Shown: positions 1 to 5,080 of the stretch, piece by piece
How the letters are laid out: each line of letters starts with the position of its first letter
Position numbering within the stretch: the stretch's first letter is position 1
Assembly: GCA_009712615.1 (NCBI GenBank)
Contig: WASR01000206.1
Coordinates: 1-5,080 of the forward strand
Origin: Methanobacterium sp.
Lineage (GTDB): Archaea > Methanobacteriota > Methanobacteria > Methanobacteriales > Methanobacteriaceae
DNA length: 5,080 nucleotides
Direction: 5' to 3'
The notes under the pieces: model-generated
Database searches by the model: none
What the model saw: the letters and a program-made list of their open reading frames with translations, nothing else
Told to the model about the DNA's origin: nothing
Made by a program: the position numbers and the translations under genes

Positions 1-145
1 GATGAGATCTTTATTGAAAAATTTGTCCGAATAAAATTTAATTAGCTCCATAGATTTCAAGAATAGAGTAATTGAGAAATTATTAAGAATTCTAACATGT
101 ATGGACTTATCAATCGTCTGGGATCAAAAATATTAATTACAATTA
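1..145. other. Non-coding or unassigned left edge
   Basis: No gene can be supported here. The plus strand is open in frame 1 from the window edge to a TAG at 43-45, giving a tail ending FVRIKFN. This could be the C-terminus of a plus-strand gene convergent with the protease, but fourteen open codons in AT-rich DNA are weak evidence. On the minus strand, just past the protease stop codon, there is a T5 run (plus-strand A run at 126-130) that might help termination, with no hairpin in front of it. Confidence 0.3.
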
Positions 146-1561
146 TTAACCTCTAAAAGATTGTTTAAATCCGTTGATCACATCTTTTGCAGATTGTATC
201 AGGGGATGTTTTACTTTGACAGGGGTTTTCATTTTATCCAGTCTTTCTATTCTGAAGTAGAGTGGAGGATGGGGATCCCAAGCCAACCATCGAAGAACGT
301 TTGAAGATGATCTTTCCATTTGCAACCTGTTAAACCCTATTTTTCTCAGAGATTCTGCAAGTACTTCAGGTTGACCTATTTTCATTGCAGAAACAAGATC
401 TGCACGTGTTTCAAAGAATTTGGCAACGAAGAATATGGCTGCCATCACCACTATGATGTAAATTATTGGATTCAAAATTACCAGGGGGAAAAATACAGTG
501 AATCTTAAAATAAATTCTATGGAAATGATGGAAAACAACACAATAGGGTCACGACCCTTCAAATGCCCCATTTCATGTCCAAGCACACTTAAAATTTCAT
601 CTTCTTCAAGTTCAACCAATAAACCAGTGGTTATTAACACTAAGCCACGACTTGGCATTGGTCCTGTGGCGGCTGCGTTTGGTATCATGGTGTTGGAGAT
701 CACTATTTTTGGTATGGGTATGTTGAATTTAGATGCTGCATTTTCCACTATGCTGTAAACATCCACTATCTTAACAAGGCTACTGTCTGGGCTGCATTTA
801 AATCCATAGTTTTCGAAGATTTCCTCGCCGATTTCGCAGGTCGGCTCCTTTCCAATTGCCAAAGACTTTTTGTAGATGTCATTTTTCATCTGTACAACTA
901 CATCGTTTCCAAACTTTTCTTTAAAAGTTCTAAATTCTTCCACTGGAAGCTGGTATTCTAATATGTGAACATATGGATTTGATGGTGTGATCCTCCAGTT
1001 GTTTCTGGCCATGTAAATTCTGTCAGAAAGCAGTACTATTACCAGTTGAAGTCCAAGAATGGCGATCACAGCAAAAACTAGCCCTAGGAATATGAAAAAT
1101 ATGATGTTTATTCCAAAAAAAAGCACGTATAAAAACAGGAGGTTACTTCCAAACAGTCTGTCGGCAATTTTTTTCCCAGAATTTGGTGGCTCTTCTGGTA
1201 TGACATCTTCTCCCTCAACCCATGCAAAGTAGAGTGTGGACTGTCTTATGGTTTCATGGAAAAACTGTACAGCGAGGATGAGTTCCTCTTTAATATTTGT
1301 AACAAACTTTTCTGGTGTGCCGTTGTAGGATGTAATTTTAACATCCAGGGGTGATCCCGCAACTATTTCCACAAAAAGTTTCCAACCATATTCAGGATTT
1401 AGGGCATAAAAACTGAGTTTAGAATTGTTTGATCCGTTGATTTTGTTTACTACGCTGAAATTTTTGGGTTTAGACAATAAATAATATTTATAAATGAATT
1501 CAAGTACCTCTTTCATATGTGCCGGAGCAACGGCTGTATCGATGGCAAAATTATCGGTCAT
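146..1561 (-). CDS. M48 family (HtpX-like) membrane zinc metalloprotease with N-terminal extension
   Basis: This is predicted to be an integral-membrane zinc endopeptidase. In the M48/HtpX family such enzymes degrade misfolded or damaged membrane proteins. Counted from the ATG at 1561 (471 residues), the zinc motif HEMGH is at 329-333. The third ligand is probably Glu384 in an ETRAD motif. The family signatures PNAAATG (294-300) and DPHPPLYFRIERL near 429-441 are present. Hydrophobic segments fall at about 140-158, 160-179, 342-362 and 364-381, the usual HtpX arrangement of two segments before and two after the active site. At 471 residues it is well above the roughly 290 typical of HtpX: there are about 135 soluble residues before the first segment and about 75 extra between segment 2 and the catalytic domain. 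There is no signal peptide. I prefer the ATG at 1561 over the GTG at 1573 because GGTGAT lies 7 bases upstream of it. The gene is transcribed divergently from mfnB. The family call is firm, but the substrate is unknown. Confidence 0.9.
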   Translation of the reverse strand: MTDNFAIDTAVAPAHMKEVLEFIYKYYLLSKPKNFSVVNKINGSNNSKLSFYALNPEYGWKLFVEIVAGSPLDVKITSYNGTPEKFVTNIKEELILAVQFFHETIRQSTLYFAWVEGEDVIPEEPPNSGKKIADRLFGSNLLFLYVLFFGINIIFFIFLGLVFAVIAILGLQLVIVLLSDRIYMARNNWRITPSNPYVHILEYQLPVEEFRTFKEKFGNDVVVQMKNDIYKKSLAIGKEPTCEIGEEIFENYGFKCSPDSSLVKIVDVYSIVENAASKFNIPIPKIVISNTMIPNAAATGPMPSRGLVLITTGLLVELEEDEILSVLGHEMGHLKGRDPIVLFSIISIEFILRFTVFFPLVILNPIIYIIVVMAAIFFVAKFFETRADLVSAMKIGQPEVLAESLRKIGFNRLQMERSSSNVLRWLAWDPHPPLYFRIERLDKMKTPVKVKHPLIQSAKDVINGFKQSFRG

Positions 1562-1568
1562 AGTCATA

Positions 1569-1574
1569 ATCACC
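1569..1574 (-). promoter_or_regulatory. Shine-Dalgarno site GGTGAT that sets the protease start
   Basis: Read on the minus strand, GGTGAT matches the sequence complementary to the conserved 3' end of archaeal 16S rRNA. It leaves a 7-base spacer to the ATG at 1561. It overlaps the GTG at 1573 and is only one base from the ATG at 1567, so both of those are poorly placed as starts. Confidence 0.6.
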
Positions 1575-1583
1575 AGCTATAAA

Positions 1584-1600
1584 AATAATTGACAATTATT
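1584..1600. repeat. Perfect inverted repeat AATAATTG-A-CAATTATT
   Basis: Two perfect 8-base arms flank one central base. The element ends 10 bases before the protease Shine-Dalgarno site. With a one-base centre, the full repeat cannot fold as an RNA hairpin without opening the inner pair, so a dimeric DNA-binding protein would be the more natural reader. AT-rich DNA produces such palindromes by chance fairly often, so function is only suggested by position. Confidence 0.4.
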
Positions 1601-1669
1601 CTATGGAGTTAATGGATTAAGTAATTTTAGAAATTAGGCAAATTATCTTTGAATCTTATGGCAATTGAA

Positions 1670-1679
1670 TATATATTTA
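1670..1679 (-). promoter_or_regulatory. Candidate TATA box for the protease gene
   Basis: The minus strand reads TAAATATATA here, close to the archaeal TATA element. Transcription would be expected to begin about 25 bases downstream, near 1645, giving a leader of roughly 85 bases that includes the 17-base palindrome. The sequence is nearly symmetric, so it could also serve the plus strand, and AT richness lowers the confidence. Confidence 0.3.
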
Positions 1680-1775
1680 AAAAATGCATAAAAATCAATA
1701 AACTATCCAAGCATATGCTGTTTTTTTGTTTGGTGATGTTGGATAAATAGTTCAAATTAAAGTTTGAGGCACATA

Positions 1776-1782
1776 TTTATAT
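1776..1782 (+). promoter_or_regulatory. Candidate TATA box for mfnB
   Basis: TTTATAT matches the methanogen TATA consensus well. The expected start is near 1803-1806, which gives an mfnB leader of about 80 bases containing the T8 tract and the Shine-Dalgarno site. Confidence 0.4.
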
Positions 1783-1868
1783 GTTCGTTTTGCCAACCTT
1801 AATAATCATAATATTTCAATGGACTCATAAGATTTAAGTTAACTAATGGGTTTTTTTTGATGAAATGT

Positions 1869-1875
1869 AGGAGGT
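1869..1875 (+). promoter_or_regulatory. Strong Shine-Dalgarno site of mfnB
   Basis: AGGAGGT, extended by another T, lies 7 bases before the TTG at 1883. An in-frame TAG at 1868-1870 excludes a longer protein. The strong site together with the family-consistent residue numbering decides for the TTG start. Confidence 0.75.
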
Positions 1876-1882
1876 TAAAAAT

Positions 1883-2596
1883 TTGCTTCTCTTAATAAGT
1901 CCAATAAATGCAGAGGAGGCACTAGAATCTATTGAAGGTGGTGCCGACATAGTAGACGTTAAAAATCCAAAGGAAGGATCCCTTGGGGCTAATTTTCCAT
2001 GGGTTATCAAGAATATCAGGGAGATAACTCCAGAAGGCATGCATGTAAGTGCAACTCTGGGTGATGTTCCATACAAACCAGGTACAGTGTCACTAGCAGC
2101 TGCTGGAGCAGTTGTATCCGGTGCTGATTACATCAAAGTAGGTCTTTACGGAACTAAAAACTACGATGAAGCTTTAGAAGTCATGGAAAATGTAGTTAAA
2201 TCTGTTAAAGAATTTGATGAAGATGCACTGATAGTTGCATCTGGATACGCAGACGCACACAGGGTAGGAGCAGTGGATCCCATGGAAATTCCACGTGTAG
2301 CCGCTGATGCAGGAGCAGATCTTGCAATGGTAGACACAGCAGTAAAGGATGGAAAAACCCTCTTTGATTTTATGGATGTTGATAAACTTCAAAAATTCAA
2401 TGACACAATACATGATTATGGACTGAAATCTGCCCTCGCAGGTTCAATTAAAAAGGATCAGCTTAAATTACTCTATGATATAGGATGCGATGTTGTGGGA
2501 ATAAGGGGAGCTGCCTGTACAGGTGGAGACAGAAACAATGGAAGTATACACAGAACTGCTGTCAAGGAATTGAAGAATATGATAGAAAACTTTTAA
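1883..2596 (+). CDS. mfnB: (5-formylfuran-3-yl)methyl phosphate synthase (4-HFC-P synthase)
   Basis: This enzyme catalyses the first committed step of methanofuran biosynthesis, combining two glyceraldehyde-3-phosphate molecules into the phosphorylated furan aldehyde (EC 4.2.3.153). It is a cytoplasmic TIM-barrel enzyme. The 237 residues match the family length, and the N-terminus [13 protein letters not shown] is typical. The catalytic residues described for the Methanocaldococcus jannaschii enzyme fall at the same numbers here: Asp25 and Lys27 (in [13 protein letters not shown]), Lys85 (in YIKVGLYG), and Asp151 and Lys155 (in [11 protein letters not shown]). The probable phosphate-binding loops are AGSIKK (186-191) and [13 protein letters not shown] (205-217). 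This match confirms the unusual TTG start codon. The gene stands alone with its own leader, divergent from the protease and 144 bases before guaB. A homologous enzyme occurs in methylotrophic bacteria, but the expression signals here are archaeal. Confidence 0.95.
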   Translation: MLLLISPINAEEALESIEGGADIVDVKNPKEGSLGANFPWVIKNIREITPEGMHVSATLGDVPYKPGTVSLAAAGAVVSGADYIKVGLYGTKNYDEALEVMENVVKSVKEFDEDALIVASGYADAHRVGAVDPMEIPRVAADAGADLAMVDTAVKDGKTLFDFMDVDKLQKFNDTIHDYGLKSALAGSIKKDQLKLLYDIGCDVVGIRGAACTGGDRNNGSIHRTAVKELKNMIENF

Positions 2597-2633
2597 AGTT
2601 TTAAAATCTAATATAAATGAAATTTAATACAGC

Positions 2634-2639
2634 TTTTTT
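2634..2639 (+). terminator. Weak oligo-T candidate terminator after mfnB
   Basis: A T6 run lies 37 bases after the mfnB stop codon. Archaeal intrinsic termination needs mainly a T-rich stretch in the non-template strand. This one is short and has no hairpin, so readthrough into guaB remains possible. Confidence 0.25.
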
Positions 2640-2646
2640 CATTGAT

Positions 2647-2653
2647 ATTATAT
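2647..2653 (+). promoter_or_regulatory. Candidate TATA box for guaB
   Basis: ATTATAT is a moderate match to the archaeal TATA element. The predicted start is at about 2675-2678, giving a leader of about 65 bases. That start coincides with the left arm of the inverted repeat at 2676-2697, which lends some support to both calls. Confidence 0.3.
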
Positions 2654-2675
2654 GTTCATGAAAATCTGAAGGTAA

Positions 2676-2697
2676 GGGTTTAATGAGATTTAAACCC
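2676..2697 (+). repeat. Inverted repeat GGGTTTAA-N6-TTAAACCC in the guaB leader
   Basis: Perfect 8-base arms (2676-2683 and 2690-2697) enclose a 6-base loop. The element sits between the candidate TATA box and the Shine-Dalgarno site, roughly at the predicted transcription start. It could be an operator read by a dimeric repressor or a hairpin at the 5' end of the guaB transcript. Three G-C pairs per stem make it more stable than the AT-only palindromes elsewhere in the window. Confidence 0.45.
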
Positions 2698-2712
2698 AAT
2701 TAACTATTTGAA

Positions 2713-2729
2713 CAACCTTTTAAGGGTTG
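2713..2729 (+). repeat. Short hairpin abutting the guaB ribosome-binding site
   Basis: CAACC (2713-2717) can pair with GGTTG (2725-2729), with a possible extra U-G pair and a 5-base loop. The last base of the stem is the first G of GGAGGT, so folding would partly mask the ribosome-binding site. GGGTT at 2724-2728 could instead pair with AACCC at 2693-2697 of the upstream hairpin. Confidence 0.3.
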
Positions 2730-2734
2730 GAGGT
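2729..2734 (+). promoter_or_regulatory. Shine-Dalgarno site of guaB
   Basis: GGAGGT lies 6 bases before the ATG at 2741. This favours the ATG over the in-frame TTG at 2708, which would add 11 residues (beginning MNNLLRVGGIY) and place the ribosome-binding site inside the coding region. Confidence 0.75.
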
Positions 2735-2740
2735 ATTTAT

Positions 2741-4228
2741 ATGTTCTCGGAAAAATTGATTAATGCACCAGAAGGGTTCACTTTTGACGATTTTTTGATG
2801 GTACCATCAGTATCTTCAGTTGAACCTAAGGACGTTGAAACTACGACCCAAATTTCAAGAAATTACAGAATTAACATCCCAATAGTTAGCTCTGCCATGG
2901 ACACAGTAACAGAAGGAGAAATGGCCATAGCTTTAGCTCAAGAAGGAGGTTTAGGTGTTATACACCGAAATATGACCATAAATGAGCAAATTAATGAGAT
3001 CAAGAAGGTTAAACGATCTGGTGATCTCACAATACGAGATGTTATCACCATCAGTCCAGAAGCATCCATTGTAGATGCGCAGGAAATTATGGACGATGAA
3101 GAGATAAGTGGACTTCCAGTTGTTAGGGATGGAACAGTCGTAGGTATAATAAGTGGGAGAGATGTAACACCTATTTTAAATTCTGATCCAAAGAGGATGG
3201 TTAAGGATATCATGACAGAGGAAGTCGTCACAGTATCTGAATCCACCACACCTGAGGAAGCTCTTGATATTGCCTATGAAAACAAAGTTGAGAGACTACC
3301 TGTTGTTGAAGAGGGCAATATTGTAGGCATACTCACAATGAGGGATATACTTGAAAGGAAAAATTTCCCAAATGCATCTAGAGATAAAAAGGGCAGATTC
3401 CTAGTTGCGGCAGCAACAGGACCATTTGATCTTGAAAGAGCAATGGCTCTTGATGAAGCAGGTGCAGATATAATTGCAGTGGACTGTGCACACGCACACA
3501 AACCTAGTATTGTGGATTCTGTTAAAACCATGAACGAAAATATTGATGCAGATCTTTTAGTAGGCAATATAGCTACAGGAGAAGCTGCAGAAGACCTCAT
3601 GGCTGCAGAGGTTGATGGATTTAAAGTTGGTATTGGTCCAGGTTCCATATGCACAACCAGAATTATATCTGGAGTTGGAGTGCCTCAATTAACAGCAATA
3701 TCGTCTGTGGCTGATGTTGCAAGGGATTATGGAGTTCCAGTAATAGGAGATGGGGGTTTAAGATACTCTGGAGACATTGCAAAAGCCATAGGAGCAGGAG
3801 CAGATGCAGTAATGCTCGGAAGTCTACTAGCAGGAACACGCGAAGCACCTGGAGATGTTGTTATAATGAACGGAAGAAAGTTCAAACAATACAGGGGAAT
3901 GGGTTCATTAGGAGCTATGACTGGAGGAGTTGGAGCAGGAACAGACCGTTACTTCCAGGAAGTAAAGGGGCCAATGAAACATGCAAAACTCGTACCTGAA
4001 GGAGTTGAAGGAGTAGTACCTTACAAAGGACCTGCAGATGAAATTCTATTCCAATTAATAGGTGGAATAAAGGCATCATTTGGTTACTGTGGAGCAAACA
4101 ACATAAAAGATATGCAGAAAAAGGCTAAATTCGTAAGAATTTCTCCTAGTGGAATGACAGAAAGCCATCCACACGACCTCACAATAACCAACGAGAGTCC
4201 CAACTACCCAACAACAAGATTGATGTAA
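2741..4228 (+). CDS. guaB: Inosine-5'-monophosphate dehydrogenase
   Basis: This enzyme oxidises IMP to XMP with NAD (EC 1.1.1.205), the committed step of guanine nucleotide synthesis in the cytoplasm. The 495 residues are a usual length for the family. The order is an N-terminal barrel part starting [15 protein letters not shown], two CBS domains at about 96-150 and 155-210, and then the rest of the barrel. The active-site loop GPGSICTT has the nucleophile Cys304. IMP-binding motifs GDGG (336-339) and [10 protein letters not shown] (384-393) are present. The catalytic Arg-Tyr pair of the mobile flap is Arg403-Tyr404 in TDRYF, followed by [12 protein letters not shown]. The nicotinamide-side motif reads DCAHAH where bacterial enzymes usually have DTAHGH. 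Intact CBS domains suggest adenine/guanine nucleotide feedback, as known in the family. GMP reductase lacks this combination of CBS pair and flap. The gene is probably transcribed from its own promoter and is followed by a T8 terminator. Confidence 0.97.
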   Translation: MFSEKLINAPEGFTFDDFLMVPSVSSVEPKDVETTTQISRNYRINIPIVSSAMDTVTEGEMAIALAQEGGLGVIHRNMTINEQINEIKKVKRSGDLTIRDVITISPEASIVDAQEIMDDEEISGLPVVRDGTVVGIISGRDVTPILNSDPKRMVKDIMTEEVVTVSESTTPEEALDIAYENKVERLPVVEEGNIVGILTMRDILERKNFPNASRDKKGRFLVAAATGPFDLERAMALDEAGADIIAVDCAHAHKPSIVDSVKTMNENIDADLLVGNIATGEAAEDLMAAEVDGFKVGIGPGSICTTRIISGVGVPQLTAISSVADVARDYGVPVIGDGGLRYSGDIAKAIGAGADAVMLGSLLAGTREAPGDVVIMNGRKFKQYRGMGSLGAMTGGVGAGTDRYFQEVKGPMKHAKLVPEGVEGVVPYKGPADEILFQLIGGIKASFGYCGANNIKDMQKKAKFVRISPSGMTESHPHDLTITNESPNYPTTRLM

Positions 4229-4243
4229 ACCAACATCAAACCC

Positions 4244-4251
4244 TTTTTTTT
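4244..4251 (+). terminator. Oligo-T terminator after guaB
   Basis: CCC followed by T8 and then a further T/A-rich stretch lies 15 bases after the guaB stop codon. It fits the archaeal intrinsic terminator pattern and separates guaB from mobA. Confidence 0.55.
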
Positions 4252-4316
4252 ATATTTATTTAAAAATTAGCAAGGATCATCCAATTTCTTACATAAATCC
4301 CAAATTTACACAGATG

Positions 4317-4343
4317 TTTTATTATCAAGTCTTAATAATAAAA
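4317..4343. repeat. AT-only inverted repeat upstream of mobA
   Basis: TTTTATTAT (4317-4325) and ATAATAAAA (4335-4343) are perfect 9-base complementary arms with a 9-base spacer. A second, wider pair, ATTATCAA (4321-4328) and TTGATAAT (4357-4364), overlaps it. Both surround the candidate mobA TATA region. Only A and T bases form the inner pair, so chance is a fair explanation. Confidence 0.25.
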
Positions 4344-4348
4344 ATATA
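4341..4348 (+). promoter_or_regulatory. Candidate TATA box for mobA
   Basis: AAAATATA would place the transcription start near 4370, giving a very short leader of about 14 bases. A second T/A-rich stretch at about 4250-4266 is an alternative. The AT richness of the gap makes the choice uncertain. Confidence 0.25.
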
Positions 4349-4383
4349 GATAAATATTGATAATTAAACGTTGGTAGAACATC

Positions 4384-5004
4384 ATGAAATCTGTAATAGT
4401 GTTATGTGGGGGATTGAGTACAAGAATGGGTCAGGATAAAGGATCCATGGATTACCATGATAAACCCATGGTAGTACACGTGCTCGAATCTTTAGAACAG
4501 GTTGCAGATGAAGTAATGTTGGTAATCAGGAACGAAGATCAGTACAGTAAATACAAAAATTTGCTATTAAAACATGCTATTTTAGAATCTTCCAACTTTA
4601 AAATATTGAAGGATACAGTAAAGGATAAAGGACCTCTTGGAGGAATTTATACTGGGATTAGTGCCATTCATTCTGATAAGGCTTTGATTGTTCCATGTGA
4701 TTCTCCATTCATATCAAAGGAACTGGTTACACAAATCTTTGAAATTTCTAAAAATTTTCCTGATTTTGAGTCATACGTACCGATATGGCCTGATGGAAAT
4801 ATGGAACCACTACACTCCATTTATCCCGCAAATTCTAAGGAAATAATAGATGATCTATTATTGAATGATCAAAGGAATGTTAAGGCATTAATAGAAAGGT
4901 TAAATGTAAAGTTCATAGAAATTGAAGAATTTAACCTTCCAAAGGAAAGTTTTCTCAATCTGAACAGTCCCAAAGATATTTCAAAGTTAGATCAGGGTAA
5001 ATAA
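4384..5004 (+). CDS. mobA: Molybdenum cofactor guanylyltransferase
   Basis: MobA transfers GMP from GTP to molybdopterin to form the guanine dinucleotide cofactor (EC 2.7.7.77). In methanogens this cofactor, carrying Mo or W, serves formylmethanofuran and formate dehydrogenases. The 206 residues fit the family. The nucleotide-binding motif LCGGLSTRMGQDK (7-19) corresponds to the usual LAGGxSxRMGxDK. GPLGG (83-87), the metal-binding Asp106 in CDSPF, EPLHSIYP (141-148) and the C-terminal FLNLNSPKD (190-198) are also family marks. An in-frame TAG at 4375-4377 and the need for the motif at residues 7-19 fix the ATG at 4384. The ribosome-binding site is weak: only GGT at 4373-4375, unlike the strong sites of the other genes. 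The T8 tract after guaB suggests separate transcription. Another small nucleotidyltransferase of the same superfamily is possible but less likely. Confidence 0.88.
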   Translation: MKSVIVLCGGLSTRMGQDKGSMDYHDKPMVVHVLESLEQVADEVMLVIRNEDQYSKYKNLLLKHAILESSNFKILKDTVKDKGPLGGIYTGISAIHSDKALIVPCDSPFISKELVTQIFEISKNFPDFESYVPIWPDGNMEPLHSIYPANSKEIIDDLLLNDQRNVKALIERLNVKFIEIEEFNLPKESFLNLNSPKDISKLDQGK

Positions 5005-5080
5005 AAAGAAAAATTTGTATTTTGAACAAGGGTTACGATTGAAACTTTGAAAAACATTTTTAAATCAAAACAATAAAAAC
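5005..5080. other. Non-coding right edge
   Basis: No gene is visible after the mobA stop codon. The stretch is very A/T-rich. TTTTTAAAT at 5057-5065 could be a TATA-like element for a gene beyond the window, and no clear terminator for mobA is seen. Confidence 0.3.

Larger units (their letters stand above)
1574..1882. promoter_or_regulatory. Divergent intergenic region between protease and mfnB
   Basis: This stretch of about 310 bases is AT-rich and contains no supportable gene. It holds a perfect 17-base palindrome next to the protease gene (1584-1600), a minus-strand TATA-like stretch (1670-1679), a plus-strand TATA-like box (1776-1782), a T8 tract (1851-1858) and the mfnB Shine-Dalgarno site. 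Tiny open frames in the mfnB leader (such as ATG at 1819, 1846 and 1860) have no convincing ribosome-binding sites. Confidence 0.6.

Noticed and set aside
1..45. Possible C-terminal tail of a plus-strand gene ending at TAG 43-45
   Set aside because: Only 14 codons are visible and no family can be recognised. An open run this short is common by chance.
320..758. Plus-strand open frames opposite the protease gene
   Set aside because: They are antisense to a well-supported M48 coding sequence. Their translations show no recognisable domain and no ribosome-binding site.
1562..1573. Longer protease beginning at GTG 1573 or ATG 1567
   Set aside because: GGTGAT at 1569-1574 overlaps or touches these codons, whereas it is correctly spaced for ATG 1561.
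1819..1893. Tiny leader open frames before mfnB (ATG at 1819, 1846 and 1860)
   Set aside because: They encode 3-11 residues, lack ribosome-binding sites and show no repeated regulatory codons, so a leader peptide is not supported.
2708..2740. Longer guaB beginning at TTG 2708
   Set aside because: The strong GGAGGT at 2729-2734 lies inside this extension and is ideally spaced for ATG 2741. The added residues do not resemble the family N-terminus.
2938..4097. Several minus-strand open frames opposite guaB
   Set aside because: They lie wholly antisense to a full-length, motif-complete IMP dehydrogenase, and their compositions look like shadows of its codons.

Overview
The window is AT-rich and reads as chromosomal DNA of a methanogenic archaeon, most likely of the order Methanobacteriales. 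The main support is a full-length MfnB, the enzyme that starts methanofuran biosynthesis, with its family-typical catalytic residues. Strong Shine-Dalgarno sites (AGGAGGT, GGTGAT, GGAGGT), a TTG start codon, TATA-like boxes and oligo-T terminators also fit. The order-level placement is inferred from general resemblance and was not checked by a search.

Layout: 1-145 holds no gene I can support. A membrane-embedded M48 (HtpX-like) zinc metalloprotease lies on the minus strand at 146-1561. A 309-base divergent intergenic region follows (321 bases from the start I prefer) and carries candidate promoters for both directions. Three plus-strand genes follow: mfnB (1883-2596), guaB/IMP dehydrogenase (2741-4228) and mobA-type molybdenum cofactor guanylyltransferase (4384-5004). 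Each is separated from the next by 144-155 bases with its own TATA-like sequence, and a T8 tract follows guaB. They therefore look like neighbouring single-gene units rather than a tight operon. The last 76 bases hold no gene.

How the genes may work together: MfnB makes the furan precursor of methanofuran. GuaB commits IMP to GMP/GTP. MobA transfers GMP from GTP onto molybdopterin. In methanogens, methanofuran is the C1 acceptor, and a molybdopterin guanine dinucleotide carrying W or Mo is the cofactor, of formylmethanofuran dehydrogenase, the first step of CO2 reduction. The three neighbours can thus be read as supplying one enzyme. This is inference from gene content. The protease has no evident link to that theme.

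I see no mobile element, CRISPR array, tRNA, rRNA or clearly new system. The points most worth a second look are non-coding: a perfect inverted repeat near the predicted guaB transcription start, a second hairpin touching the guaB ribosome-binding site, a 17-base palindrome just upstream of the protease gene, and a T8 tract in the mfnB leader. The extended architecture of the M48 protease is also notable.
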